From contig CM069601.1 in the NCBI GenBank assembly GCA_035771175.1, positions 5,284,501 through 5,348,500 on the forward strand: a stretch of DNA of 64,000 bases. Direction: 5' to 3'. The position numbers and the translations under genes were made by a program. Origin of the DNA: Paratinospora sagittata (taxonomy: Eukaryota > Streptophyta > Magnoliopsida > Ranunculales > Menispermaceae). The notes beneath the pieces are model-generated. The model searched no databases. It had not been told where the DNA came from and worked only from the letters and a program-made list of their open reading frames with translations. Shown in pieces: positions 1 to 13,029 of the stretch (positions are counted from its first letter, which is position 1; every line of letters begins with the position of its first letter).

Positions 1-228
1 TTGTTTTCTTGTTTGAAATCAAAAAAGTTAAAACTCCCTACCTTTAATATACATATAGTACCCTCCAAAAACTTCCTTTGTCTCTACTTCTTAGTAAGTT
101 AGCCTGATATATAACTTCTTTTAAGTATTTCAACTGTCAAATAAGTACTTATCATTTAGTTTACTTTGTTTCTGGTCAATCTTTTTTGATATTGTTTTGT
201 AATATTGTAATTTGTACAACACATGCAG
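1..228 (+). other. 3' part of the last intron of an IDD zinc-finger gene
   Basis: AT-rich, T-rich sequence ending in the acceptor tacaacacatgcag at 215-228. The exon that follows resumes inside the last zinc finger of the conserved IDD domain, so this is intron and the N-terminal exons lie to the left of the window. The reading frame continues open for five codons into the intron, but those codons do not fit the family. Confidence 0.75.
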
Positions 229-1081
229 GAAGGACAGCTTCATCACTCACAGAGCCTTCTGTGATGCTTTAGCCCAAGAAAGCGCAAGACTCTCCACTAC
301 CCAGTTAACTTCTACCAACCCATTATTACCAGACCATATTTCTGCCCTTCATCTTCACCACAACCCTTCTTCTGCTTCTTCTTCTTCTTCTTCCTCTTCT
401 TCTCTCTTCCCTAATTTCTCAACCTCTCTGATCACCTCATGGGACCCAAATCAAAACCCTAATAATAACAATAATGTTATCCACAATATCTCTTCTTCCT
501 CCCCCATCAGCTTCTTCCAATCTCCATTACCACCACCACATAATAATAATAAACCTAATGCATTGATGATCACAGTACCATCTTCTTTTCTTCAACAACA
601 AGAACATGAACCTGAAGCAGCTCGATCCTCAGAAAACAGTTGCAATATGAACAACAACACAGCTCACTTGTACTCGGCCACCGCATTGCTAGAAAAAGCT
701 GCTAACATTGGTGCAGTTACTGGTAGTAATTCCTCCCAGCAAACTCGATCAGTGGGTCACATGGCATCATCAAGCTCCATGAACACCAGGTTAGGGTTCG
801 GCATTTCTGATCATCATCATCATCATTATGAGTACCCAGCTGCTGCTTTCTCTTCTGGGCATTTTGCCACATGGCAGAAAAGTGACCGTTTGACCAGAGA
901 CTTTCTGGGTCTCACTGGATCTGAATGCAGTAACGTTCGAGATCATCTCCTTTCTAATTTCCCAGGAGCCGTTGATCATCATCATCATTTCTCTAGCTAT
1001 GATCGTGACCACTCAGTTTTGAAGCCCTCGGCCTTTGGATTAATAGGTGAGAATTGGGGTGAGATTGCTGAAGGCGGCTAG
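229..1081 (+). CDS. INDETERMINATE-DOMAIN (IDD) C2H2 zinc-finger transcription factor, last exon (partial gene)
   Basis: Seen: the exon opens with KDSFITHRAFCDALAQESAR, the hallmark end of the ID domain, where the last finger is completed. Two further IDD C-terminal signatures follow: LYSATALLEKAANIGA (matching the MSATALLQKAA-type motif) and TRDFLGLTG. Between them lie low-complexity stretches of Ser, Asn and His, including five consecutive His. The stop TAG is at 1079-1081. Known: IDD proteins are nuclear plant transcription factors whose C-terminal motifs bind partners such as DELLA and GRAS proteins. Inferred: roughly the C-terminal 284 residues are here, with the DNA-binding fingers encoded upstream of the window. 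The frame is intact, so the gene is probably functional. The exact subfamily member cannot be fixed from this exon alone. The start is the splice acceptor AG at 227-228, not an ATG. Confidence 0.9.
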
Positions 1082-1983
1082 AACGTTATTTCCTAGAAAA
1101 ATAATAATGGATATATATATATTTTGATCCCTATGCTTTGCTTTGCTTGGCTAGCTTGTTGTATAGATAATGTTGCATGCTTTAATGAAATCGCCATACA
1201 TCTTGAAATATAAAAAGATGTACATCATGGGATGCCTATGTTTTGAGAATAATATTAGTTAGGAGTACCATGATGTCATTTTTTAAAGATGTAAATAATT
1301 TTCATTGAACATGCAAGATTATCTCTGCGACAAACATCTGAGAGGATCTAGATATATATAAATCCTATTACTTTCAAAATGCATCTTTCATTAAAGTTAC
1401 CCTAGAATCGTTTTTGAACTTTTTTAATTACCATCACCTTCTTGTCACCACCACAAACTTTTTCACAGCTGGTAGATTCTGTCTATCATTTTGATTTTCC
1501 TGTTTAATTAGTTTTACTTTCATGAATAGGTTTGTTTGAGCTTTTTAATTTTTCCTTGTACATGTTGTTGTTTTTCATAAAGGTAAGATATAGTGGCAAC
1601 AATGTAATTTTGCACTAAAGCTTTGATGAAGTGGATTAGTTTGATTATTGCAAAATATATATTATATATGGCACACAACGTACATATGTTTCTTGTCTAT
1701 CTTGATCTTTTCATGCTTCGAAATATATAACATTAATGTAGATATTCTAGCTTGGCTTAAGTACTGGTGGTATTGTTAGCCGGATTAATTAATTTCTAGA
1801 TATGTCAAATAAAAGAATATTGCAGCATATATATTTGCCTTTTGATGATTCTTCAAATCCATGCTATATATACTAAATCTAGTGCATTGTTAATTTATGT
1901 ATTTCTTAATTATATTTCAAACATAATTAGATATGGACATGTTTCAATATTTTAGAAAGAATATAATAAATTGCATGTGTAAC

Positions 1984-2021
<38 letters not shown>

Positions 2022-3090
2022 ATGTATGTGTGTTATTATGTATATATAAAATATTGAAGTGGTGCATGGAGTAATGCTGTGAAATGTTTATAATGATGCA
2101 TACATGAGACGTCAGTATCTATATCTCACTTTCAGTGTCCTAACTCTATGCATGGTATATATGTGAATTTAATGTATGTATATATAGCACGTGAACCATA
2201 TATACATAAATGCCGAGACATGGACACATGTACATGCAAGTACAAGCAAAGTGGTAGTAACAGCTGTGCACCCGTGAAGCTGTTTGTGAAGGTTTTTTGG
2301 CTACACAAAAGCCACCCGTGAAGAATTCACTCAACTTATTATATTGTTGACTTGGATAGATATGCGTACGTAGCACTGGCAAACACATTTTTCAGTTCAT
2401 GTACATGTGGGCTCCTACTCCTTACTCGCACCACATGCATGTTTGTCCTTATTTTGTCCTCTTATCGCCATCTCTGTAGCTATGCATGCATGCATGCATG
2501 CATAAGCACATGCACATATATACATTCATTTGATCGATCACCACTGTGTTGTAGAAATAAATTAATACTATACATTCGTGGTCCCATAAATGTATAGTAT
2601 ATATGGACATAATATAAAATATATAAAACCTTCTAGAAGTGGTTGAAAATTAAAGTTAGAAAACAAATCTTTTGAAATCAAGGGCACGGGGCACCCTCGT
2701 CGTTGTATAAGTGGAGAGGCTCAAACTCAGTATCCATTGTATAGTAAATCATTATGTCTTTCAACTCTGCCACTCACCAGACTTAATGTTGGGTGTTAGA
2801 AAACAAATCTTTAAACAAGTTATTTATGATTGTCAGTTTTTTTTTTTTTGCCAAGTTCTATTTAGTACTAGCTAGTATGTGTGGTTATGCATTACAAGTG
2901 ATTTATATATTTATTACTTATACTGTTATTTGTTAAAAAAAAATTGCATTTAAAAAAAAATTGAAAGGGAAATACTGTCTTACTTGTGTGAAATAAATAA
3001 AAAATGCAAAGAAAGATAAATTATTTAATTAAAATAGGCAAATATACAGAAAATTATCAATCTGATATTTGAGGCATATAGAAGTAGTGG
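1082..3090. other. 3' flank of the IDD gene and intergenic DNA
   Basis: About 2 kb of AT-rich sequence with the likely 3' UTR in its first 100-200 bases. It holds TA/TG microsatellites near 1990-2030 and a short GCAT repeat near 2482-2501. No conserved coding sequence was recognised. Confidence 0.6.
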
Positions 3091-3108
3091 AGAAGAGTTA
3101 TAATATCA

Positions 3109-3330
3109 CTAACAAGTAGTAGCTCAGTTAGTTGAGGAATTGAATATAAGTGTGGTTGAGATCCAAGTTGAAGAATTCGAACCTGGGCGTGCCCCCATTT
3201 ATCTGCCTATGTTGGGAGGGTCAGTCCAAACCCATCTGCAATGCCCGAGCCCAGGAGGATTAGTCTCGTCCAACAAAAATGAGGACACTCCTAAGTGCCG
3301 AAAAATCTGTAATCAAAAAAATAAAAAAAA
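3109..3330 (+). mobile_element. tRNA-derived SINE with perfect target-site duplication
   Basis: Seen: the 18-bp direct repeat agaagagttataatatca flanks the element at 3091-3108 and 3331-3348. Inside are a Pol III A box (tagctcagttagttgagg, 3120-3137) and a B box (gaattcgaacc, 3173-3183), about 36 bases apart as in tRNA genes. The element ends in an A-rich tail before the second repeat. Known: this arrangement defines tRNA-derived SINEs mobilised by LINE machinery. The perfect duplication points to a fairly recent insertion. The internal frame at 3140-3343 is a by-product. Confidence 0.9.
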
Positions 3331-3347
3331 AGAAGAGTTATAATATC

Positions 3348-3350
<3 letters not shown>

Positions 3351-3400
<50 letters not shown>
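3351..3400. repeat. (AT)n microsatellite
   Basis: About 24 uninterrupted AT units directly 3' of the SINE target repeat. Confidence 0.95.
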
Positions 3401-3403
<3 letters not shown>

Positions 3404-5138
3404 GATAAAAGTGAAAGAAGAATGATTTTTTAATATTTATTTTATCTACAATGACACTAAAAATGACGTATATTTCCAATACAATCATTAAGGAATATTG
3501 GATATGTGCATCCAAAAATTCATCGCATACATATTAATTCAACAGACCGGCCTTATCAACAAATTGATGTGTAGGTCATCACTTTTTGTGTCATTATATC
3601 ATTTTTTTTTTAATTTATAAAATGAACTATTATAGAGACGTATATATACGTTCTTAATTATATGTTCTAAAAGTGTGTGTATGACAAGTCCCCCTATTTG
3701 GTAAGATCAACAAGCTTCTGGAGGGTCATGATATAGGTTTTTAATATGCACTGCTTCAATGAAGCCAACCAAGTTGCGGTGATAGATAGAGGTACTTGGC
3801 CTCTCCAATGAAAGAAAATGATAGATAGAGATTATATATTGTACTTTCTTCAAAATTGAGGAGTTTGGGTAGTAGGTAAAGTTTGTGTGTCTTGATGTTC
3901 TATATACCTAAGGTTTAGAAAACCATCTCATTACACCTAATATGTATACTAAGGATTACTTTCCTTTAAATTTTGTATCCCCTTCTACCACTATGAATTT
4001 GATTCATATTTTATTCACACTTGCTTATATATATATATCTATAAAGAAGGAAAAGACTAAAATTAAGGATGAAAATAAAAAAAAATAAAAAAAAGGGAAA
4101 AAAGAAAAATAGTTTATAAGGAACACTTTAATTTTATTCATGCCAAATACTGTATATAATTAAATTTTCTTTTTGGCCTAACCATTTGGTACAATTCCAC
4201 AAAGCTTCACTATACTTTCTTGTATTTTTTAGAAAATCTTTTAAATATATATATATATACCCATATTTATTAGCTTGGATGAATGGGCTGTCAACATGTC
4301 AGCATCTATGCATGCCCCCACCATGTGCTATGCCAATGGTTGCTAATTACAACTAATATATTTTAGATTAAAAAAGAATAGAAAAGAATGCATAAAATGA
4401 AATTGTCGCTTTCTCCATCTCCATGTTAGTGATCTCTATTAATCTTAAAGTACTAAAGGATAAGAAAAAGTTTCTTTCTCATTGGATGTATAATAGATTA
4501 TGCACCTGCCGTGGGCTTATCCTCTAACCTAATAAAATCCATGCATGCCACACAAATTATAAGTGATAATGCACATAATTATTGTAACCCAACAAAAAAA
4601 AAAAGATAATGCTAATAATTACATTATTTACTATATATATTTAAATATGGAAGAGAAAAAAAATTATGTTTTCTTATAAATAGCTAAACCATGTTATTTA
4701 TCAAATTCATCAACTACTAACAATGTGACAATGATGTAGGCTTTTCATCTATTGCCACATCAAAGATGTATCGATTGAAATAGCAACAATTAGGGCTAAA
4801 ATTAAGGGGAGAAAATTGAAAAATAAAATAAAAAATATAATGCTAGCGATCTTAATATTTAAACAAATCTAATATTTAAAATTTATAATTAGTAATTAAT
4901 TTAAAATATTACAAGACGATCCATTATGTCCAAAAAAATTTCGGATTTTACTACATAATGATGATAATCAATGATAATAGATTATTAATAAGATTAATAA
5001 AAATAGTATAACAATGTATTTATAATAGTAAAATGTTAATCTAGCCAACCACAAATTTTGCAACTGCATGTGCAACTACACATGCATATCCATCGGATAT
5101 TAATGTTTTATACATCTCAAGGTATATGGCAAATGATC

Positions 5139-5178
<40 letters not shown>

Positions 5179-7339
5179 AGTTGCAATATTTTACGGTTAG
5201 GTTAGCATTTCCCTTTATAATATAATACGTAACTCATGAAGTTTTCCATGGGTACTATTGGATCACCCATAAGGGGCCCATATCCTACATATGTTTGAAA
5301 ATTACTTTAATACTAGTAATCCTACTATATAAATATACACATGATATACACTAGTAAGAGATATTGCTATGTAAATTGAGTAATGCTAGAGCAACTCTAG
5401 TTTTTAACATAATTCTCAACTTAAGTTGTTGTGGCGTTGTTTGTATAAAACATGGGAAATTACTTTATAAAGTGGTAGAGATGATTACACCACATGCTAC
5501 CACGTAATACAGTGTTGAAAAATTTGTTGAGATTTGAGTCTCCCCAGCATTTTTCATATAAATTAATGTATGCTTGATATTGTTCTATTCTTAGCTAGTT
5601 GTCACCTAATGTTGCTTCCTCTTCTCTTATTCTCTTTGAAGAAGCACGGAGAATTAAAGTCTTAAATATATGAATACCTTTTTTTAATTTTAATTTCCTT
5701 TTCCAATTTTAGACTACCTTTTTTTAATTTTAATTGCCTTTTCCAATTTTATTTTATTTTTCTCCTGAGAGGTATCAGACTACCGAAACTTACACAAGTC
5801 AAGCATCAGATCTTATATCCATGCTTCTCTTTACATTTGATCATAGAAGTTTTATCTTGTATTTTTAGAACAATATAAATTATAAACCAAGGAAGAATGG
5901 AACTAACTCCTAGCAATGTGGTAAATTGTTTTTAAGACCACATTATATTTGTATATGTTCTTTTCTGCTTCAAACAAGGTCTTTCTTGCATAAATAATAA
6001 CATTTACTGTAGAAGGTTAATTGAAAAGAAATTAAGCAATAACATTTTTGGAGGGATTGGCCAAGGGGAAGCTTCATATATATATGCTTCACATAGAAGA
6101 GAAGAATCTCTCAAAGAGGCCTTTTCTTTTTAAGCAGTAAAAGAGTGATACAGACAATATACATTGGTAGCTAGAAACACATGACCATGAATATTGTACA
6201 GTGAATTACCTTGAATCATATTCCAATGGTACATAAATATTAGTATTTCAATCAATATTTTCTATCATGTCACTTAGCATTTTCTTTTCCTATAAGATAT
6301 TTTGTAATTATTATTTTTATAAGAAAATAAAAGAAATTTATGAAATAAAGAAAAAGGGATACAAAAGAAACACATGAACAATGTTGAGCAAAAAGAAAAG
6401 AAGAAAAGAAACATACGAACAATGACTCTAAATCGTTCCATTGTATCATTGCCCTTTAATGGTTAGTAAGCAATTCTATTTGAATTGTTACTCTACAAAT
6501 CAAATTTCTTAAATCCAAACTGCAAAGGGTGGAAACCATAAATATATTATCTATCTATTGCACGAAAGGCTCCAATAAGTCAAGAGAACCCTCTAATCCT
6601 GCATGTTAGAAGCATTATTCTAGTTTTCCATCTAAATTAACTAATTAAAGGATTCTATTAGAGTAATCTTGAATTGGTACATCATACTGAAGATTATATA
6701 TCTAATGGATTGTTATAGTAAAGATATAAATATATATATCTTAAATTAGAGATTTTGTGGACTCTTACCATATATATGGATGGAAATCCTATTAGAAGGT
6801 ATATATGAAGTTGATATGGAATTGCAAGGTGAGAATACTCCATTTCATTGATGTGTAGTTTATATATATACAGTATCACATAGCCATTAGAAGCTTGGTT
6901 AGTTGAAGTGGTAAGTAAGCTACATTTGGGCCAAAAGCATTCAGGAGTATTACTCTTGAAGGGTCCACACATACATGTAGAAGATAAATATGTATATATA
7001 GATAAAAGGCTCCCTTCAAATATATTGTACTCTGTCTCTCTCTAATTATCTAAATAGATTTATTTAGTTAGAAAAAATAATATTGGAACCTTTGTAAGAG
7101 TGAGTAAATAATTTAAAAGTGAGTGATTAAAAGTCAATTGGTGGTCCGGGATTTAGTGGTAAAAAAGAAGGAGAGAAAGATGGAAAGAAAAGAAGAAAAA
7201 AATAAAAAAATAAAAAAAAATTAAAAGAAGAAAGAAGAAGGGGGAGGGGTGAAGAAAATGTGAACGAGTTGGAATGAGATACTGGAGCAATTAGCTTTGA
7301 AAAGAATAGAAAGCAAAAAACCTTGATTCTCTCAGTACT
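3401..7339. other. Intergenic AT-rich DNA
   Basis: Nearly 4 kb without recognisable coding sequence. It contains a TA/TG microsatellite at about 5139-5180, a 40-bp tandem duplication (listed separately) and purine-rich runs near 7160-7260. Short frames such as the - strand one at 6694-6972 are rich in stop-poor AT sequence and match no family I know. Confidence 0.5.
5675..5754. repeat. Tandem duplication, period 40
   Basis: The segment starting taccttttttttaatttt and ending ttccaatttta occurs twice head to tail, from 5675 and from 5715, with one visible substitution. Confidence 0.8.
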
Positions 7340-8436
7340 TGTAACAAACCCCCCCCCCCTTTTTCTACTGCCTCAGGTACTAACTTAACCACCTGAAAAC
7401 TCTACAGGTATAATTTCAATAAATGAGAAAACCTCCTCGAAGAAAATGTAGACCCCCATAGTGGGATGGTCCCATGAAAAAGGTCGTCCCCATGTGGGGC
7501 CGGCCCCTTGGGGGTACCCCTTTCCCCCTCGCAATTCACTCCACCTCACTCGCCTCTCTCGCCCTCTCTCTTCCTCGCTCCCTCTTGCATATTTTTCTAT
7601 CTCTCTCTCTTTATCTTTTATTGGGCTTCAAGAAGATAGGTGTTTCGACAGAAGATTCGTCAAGGCGACGCCATTACACGTGTTAAGGTAGAGAATGAAG
7701 GCTAGGCTTGAGTCTCGTACTTGTCTAATAATGAATTACATAACATCATAGCATCATGCATCATATACGTTACCATGCTTTACTTCATGCATAAAAACTA
7801 TTTTACAAAACGGTACTGGTTATATTATTGGGTGCAATACTGGCCCGGAAGAGTGACGCTGTAACTGAATTTATTATTGGGTGTTATGCCGTTACGCTGG
7901 CCCCGGATTAGCGCTGGAACTCATGAGACCTCTCGGTTGCTGGATATATTACTGGTGCCTCGGATCACAGGTTGCGAGTGAATGGTGTCTAGCCTGTGAT
8001 GCCATGTGGCCAGGGTTTTCATTCATATCATTGCTTGATTGTATTGTTGTGACATAACTGTTTGATAACTGTTGTTATGTATTTATTATTATGCATGTAA
8101 GATTTGTTTATCCTGCTTGACCTCACTGAGCTGTTAAGCTCACCCCGTTGATATTTTTCCTCAGGATCTTAGAGACGCATAAGTACAAATATGTCATCAG
8201 AACATAAAAGCCACTGAAGTTAGGTGCGAAGGAAGCGCGTAAGGTGTGGGATGTCAACATAGATCTAGGTGTGTCATTTATAGGTTGTTGTAATTTCCGG
8301 TGTGTACTATGTACTCATGTAATTGTAACATTTGTACATTTTCCCTCCATTATTAAAAGAGGATGAATGACAAATCTGTGTTGATGTCATTTTTTTGCTT
8401 CACACCCCAATTCGGGTCCGGAATCGGGGTGTGACA
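7340..8436 (+). mobile_element. Probable solo LTR or LTR fragment
   Basis: Seen: the right end reads ggaatcggggtgtgaca, a typical TG...CA LTR end carrying the inverted form of tgtcacaccc. A candidate left end is tgtaacaaaccccc at 7340. The interior shows the CG-richer, CT-rich composition of plant LTRs and no gag or pol. A diverged copy of its 3' part lies in reverse orientation at 57263-57830, which supports a repeat family. The left boundary is uncertain because no 5-bp duplication was found. The frames at 7461-7691 are not genes. Confidence 0.5.
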
Positions 8437-8456
8437 ACAGTCTTACCGTTGGTAGC

Positions 8457-8573
8457 TGAAAGTGATAAGAATAATCATGACTCATCTTGTAACACAGCTA
8501 AGACACGCCAATCAGTTTAAGTCTGTAAAAGGTGGTTGTATTCAGTTAGTAATTGACCAATAGAGTTGTAACA
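8457..8573 (+). repeat. Copia-1 5' LTR remnant
   Basis: It starts tgaaagtgataag and matches the first ~117 bases of the 3' LTR at 13030. Similarity stops at gttgtaaca, where gag sequence begins, which marks an internal deletion. Confidence 0.85.
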
Positions 8574-11500
8574 TCTACAAATCTGGTGACGAATTCTTCA
8601 GGTAAGAAGAATGCAAACCAGAATGTGAATGGAAATCGTCGGGAAAATGGCCAGTGGAACAATGAAAGAGGATCTGGTGGTCGTCGTGGCGGTTACCTTG
8701 AAGAAATAAGTCGTGGTAAGATCATCTGTCAAGTATGCTATAAACATGGCCACCGTGCATTAATGTGCTATTACAGATTCAATAGGAATTTCCAAATGTC
8801 TAGTCCACCTCAAAATTTTGGTAGAGGAGGTCCTTCTTCCATTGGAAATCCAGCTGCATATGTTGCATCTCCTGATCTACTCACGGATACATCGTGGTAC
8901 ACTTACAGTGGTGCCACAAATCACGTTACCTCTGACTTCAATAACCTGCATATTGCCTCCGAGTATGGTGGATTTGAACGCGTTGCTGTGGGAAATGGTA
9001 AGGCTTTTGAAATATCTCATGTAGGCACATCATCCTTACCATCTTGTCAAATCATTGCTTCGTGTTCCTGAAATCAAGAAGAACCTGATTAGTATATCTA
9101 ATTAACCAAAGATAATGCTGCTTTTGTGGGGTTTCATGATACTTATTGTCTTGATAAGGACAAGTCTACCAAGATGGTAATTTTACGAGAGAAGTTTAGA
9201 GATGGATTGTACGTGTTGGACCAACATACTGGACACAAGGTTGCCATGAGTGTCAAGTTAGTACCTCCTCCTTCTACATGTTCTACTGAGAATGGTAACA
9301 TCTTACCTTCGTTAATCTCTTCTCGAATTAATGGTTCTTCTTGTTGTGTCGATACATCTAGTAGTCGTGTGCTTGCTAATGATGTTTCAATGTTGAATAA
9401 AACTTCTATTTTACCTGTTGTCTATAATGTGTCTACTATGGATTTGTGGCACAAGAGGTTAGGCCATCCAATGGCAAGAACAATTAGAGCAATTCTCCAT
9501 AAAAGTTTTATTAACACAACTATGGATTCTTTACATTTTTGTGATGCTTGTAAAATAGCAAAAAGTTATTCACTCCCCTTCTCACCTGCTACTACAAAAA
9601 CCACCACACCATTGGTACTTATCCACACCGACATATGGGGACCGGCTCCGATCATGTCAAATGAAGGATTTCGGTATTATATTCACTTTATTGATGACTT
9701 TCAGCTAAATCTCAGGCCTTTTCTATATTTTTCAAGTTCAAATCCTTGGTGGAAAAACAATTGGACAAACCAATCAAAGTCGTCCAATCCGATTGGGAAG
9801 GTGAATATCGACCAATTAAACTGTTTCTTGACAGTCTTGGAATTCAGTTTTGACATCCTTGCCCTCATGTCCATCAGCAAAATGGGAGCGGAACGCAAAC
9901 ATAGGCATATCGTTGAAACCGAACTCACTTTGCTACATCAAGTGTCTATGCCTACTACATACTGGTGGAATGTTTTTACCACGACAGTCTTTCTATTCAA
10001 TAGGCTACCTACTCCTATATTAAGTAATGACTCTCCATATCAACGACTCTTTGGTTATCTTCCAGATTATGCATTTCTCAAGACATTTGGTTGTGCATGC
10101 TATCCGCATTTACATCCCTATAATTCTCACAAACTACTCCCGAAGTCGGAACAATGTGTATTTCTTGGATACTCAAGTAAGCACAAAGGCTATCAATGCT
10201 TGCATCCATCTGGATGTGTGTATGTGTCAAGGAATGTGGTGTTTAATGAAGCTTGTTACCCATTTGCAAGTGGTTTTTCTAGTAAGTTTTCTTCAGGTGA
10301 TGCAACAGGTTCTATTAGTGGGTGTTCCACTAGTTCCTTTATTCCATTCTCTATGTCCGACAATCAAGCTTCAACATCCACTGAAATGCAACTTCATCAC
10401 AACCATCACCTCAACCTAAGAATGCTCCTCCACCTAAGATTGATCCTCAACCTGAAAATGCTTCTCAACTTGAGAATGCTTGTCAACCTAATGCCACAGT
10501 TACAACCATGCCTACATCTTCCACCCATCCTATGGTTACACGTGCCAAGGTTGGCATTTTCAAGCCGAAAGCACTTGTTTCTACTAGGCATCCGCTGGAA
10601 CCTGCTAATGCCCTACTAGAACCAAATTCAGTTAACCAAGCTCTCACCATTTGGCATCAAGCTATGACAGAAGAGTTTAATGCCTTGCAACACAATCACA
10701 CTTTGGATCTTGTCCCATATCAGTCTCATATGAATCTAGTTGGAAACAAGTGGATTTTCAAAATTAAACTCAATGCTAATGGATCCATACAGCGGTATAA
10801 AACTCGTTTGGTGGCTAAAGGGTTTCACCATGTAACACCCCGTGTGTACGAGTCAAACAATTACGTTGACTAATACGTATTGTCAGGCATATTTGTATGC
10901 ATATACTTATGTACATGACCTTTAGGTATATATTCAGTGTATTGATGTGTATGTGGGTCTAAGGATAAAAAATAAAAAAAATAAAAATAAAAATAGATAA
11001 AAGTGGGATGGTGTGCACATGGTGGGTGCATGTATCCAACAAATGGCTCATTTGTTTAGCATCCACCTAGCAAGTGAATTAACACATGTGTATTGCCTAT
11101 ATCAGCCACTCAGAGGCTGTTGAAGCTCATTTTATCATTTGTTGAATTAAGCCTTTGCAAACACCTTGCAAGTAATATGTTGCATGTGTATTGCCCATAT
11201 GCATCCACTTTGCAGGTGAAATGAGACATATGTCTTGACAATTGCAGCCACTTGTGAGGGAAATGAACATGTGGAAGTGGTCTTGACTTGCTGGAAATAT
11301 CAAATAACTTGCTAGATTGAGTAATTGAAGTGAAAACATTGAGAATTAGAGAGAGTTGTTGAAACATTCAAGAAGATGAGAGAAAGTGTGAAGAAAAACC
11401 TATTTGCAGCATTTTACATTAAGTGTTAGATCTCCTTGATCCATGGTTGGATCGAGCCGAAACTTTTCCAGATTGTCCATCTTTAATATAGTTTCATCTT

Positions 11501-13029
11501 TAACGGTAGAGATCTTGATCAGAGTTTGATCTTAAGAGTTCTAACCTCCTAGATACAACTGGTCGGAAAAATGGGTTGTCTTGCGCAGTTCAGATCAAAG
11601 TACTGACGGAGGCTGACAGAGTGTTGTATCCGCTTAGAGATGGCGTATAGGGTATTTTGTGCCAGTCATGACATCACCCTATGGAGAGGGTCGTGACACA
11701 CCAAACACTCGGTATCGACTACAATGACACCTTCAATCCTGTTATCAAACACACCACAGTTCGATTTGTGATTGTTGTTGTGGTTGCAAAGGGTTGGACA
11801 CTTCGTCAACTTGATGTCAATAACGCTTTCCTTAATGGTGTCTTGTCAGAGATAGTCTTCATGCCTCAACCTGAAGGTTTTGTGGATTCTTCTAAACCAT
11901 CTCATGTGTGCCGGTTGAACAAAGCTCTCTATGGTCTCAAGCAAGCACCGAGAGGTTGGTATGATAAACTTCGAAACACATTACTTACACGGGGGTTCTC
12001 TAATTCAAAGTGTGACACTTCACTCTATTACGTTTCCACTCCAACATACTTTATTTTGGTCCACATATATGTGGATGACATCCTTATTACTGGTAATAAT
12101 GTGACTTTGATTAACCATTTCATCTCTAAGTTGAACTCCATCTATGCTCTTAAAGACATGGGACCCATGCACTACTTCTTTGGGGTTGAAGTAAGTTGCA
12201 ACAACTCTGGGGTTCACTTATCCCAATCCAAATATATATGTGAGTTGCTGACTAAAACGAAGATGGAAGGAGCTAAACCAGCCCCATCCCCTGTTTGTTC
12301 CTCAACTAAATTGTCTTTGTCAGATGGCAAACCATTCTCAGATGTATCGTTGTATCCCGACACTATGGGAAACCTTCAATATCTATCGATAACTCGTCCT
12401 GATGTGGCATTCATTGTTAATAAGTTAAGCCAATTCATGCATGTTCCAACGGTGACGCATTGGCAGGCTCGTAAGCATCTTCTCCGCTATCTTAAAGGCA
12501 CAATGTATGATGGGTTAAAGTTCACTCCCAACTCATTTTACAATTTGGAAGCATTTTCGATGCCGATTGGGCGAGTTGTGTTGATGACAGGCGCTCAACG
12601 GGTGGATATGCTATATACCTGGGTTCAAATCTTATATCTTGGTCTTCTAAAAAGCAACCCGTTGTTGCTCGATCAAGTACCGAAAGCGAGTACCGCTCTC
12701 TAGCTAGCACAACAGCTGAAATTACTTGGCTTCAAAGCCTTCTTTGAAAAATCTCATTACCACTTCCTATTGTTCCTATCCTCTGGTGCGATAATATTAG
12801 TGCTGCAACTCTTGCTGCAAACCCGGTCCATCATGCTCGCACAAAACATATCGAAATTGATGCACATTTTGTTTTTGACAAAGTACTTGCTAAAGCTTTG
12901 GAGATTCGATATGTTCCTTCCATTGACCAAACTGCTGACATATTCACAAAGGCATTGTCCACGCCAAGATTTCAGTTCCTTAAGTCCAAGCTCAATGTTC
13001 GTTCCTCCCCTTTTTCGCTTGAGGGGGGG
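8574..13029 (+). pseudogene. Copia-1 gag-pol, interrupted and frameshifted
   Basis: Seen: a CCHC zinc knuckle (CQVCYKHGHRALMC) at about 8735; the protease site region reads WYTYSGATNHVT, so the catalytic Asp of DSG is replaced by Tyr. Integrase follows with LWHKRLGHP, a CDAC zinc motif, HTDIWGP and a YSSKHKGYQC segment. The RT N-terminal part ends at 10830, and RT resumes after the inserted LTR with LDVNNAFLNG, KALYGLKQAPRGW and IYVDDI. RNase H and the tail end near 13029. Stops near 9069 and 10619, a shift inside integrase near 9700 and another in RNase H near 12560 break the frame. No functional protein can be made. Confidence 0.9.
10831..11698 (+). mobile_element. Solo LTR inserted in the Copia-1 RT domain
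   Basis: Seen: 868 bp starting tgtaacaccccg and ending gggtcgtgaca, flanked by the 5-bp duplication cacca (10826-10830 and 11699-11703). Skipping the insert, the host element reads straight on through the RT motif region. No coding sequence is inside; the two short - strand frames near 11110-11367 are shadows. Its first ~90 bases resemble the fragment at 51971, so at least two members of the family are in this window. Confidence 0.92.

Noticed and set aside
791..1012. 73-codon - strand frame over the IDD exon
   Set aside because: Antisense shadow of the His-rich and conserved IDD coding sequence.
5380..5545. Possible MITE with aatgctagag and cagcattttt ends
   Set aside because: Inverted match is too short and no target duplication was found.
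7461..7691. Two overlapping + strand frames of 70-76 codons
   Set aside because: They lie in an LTR-like region with simple CT-rich sequence and match no protein family.
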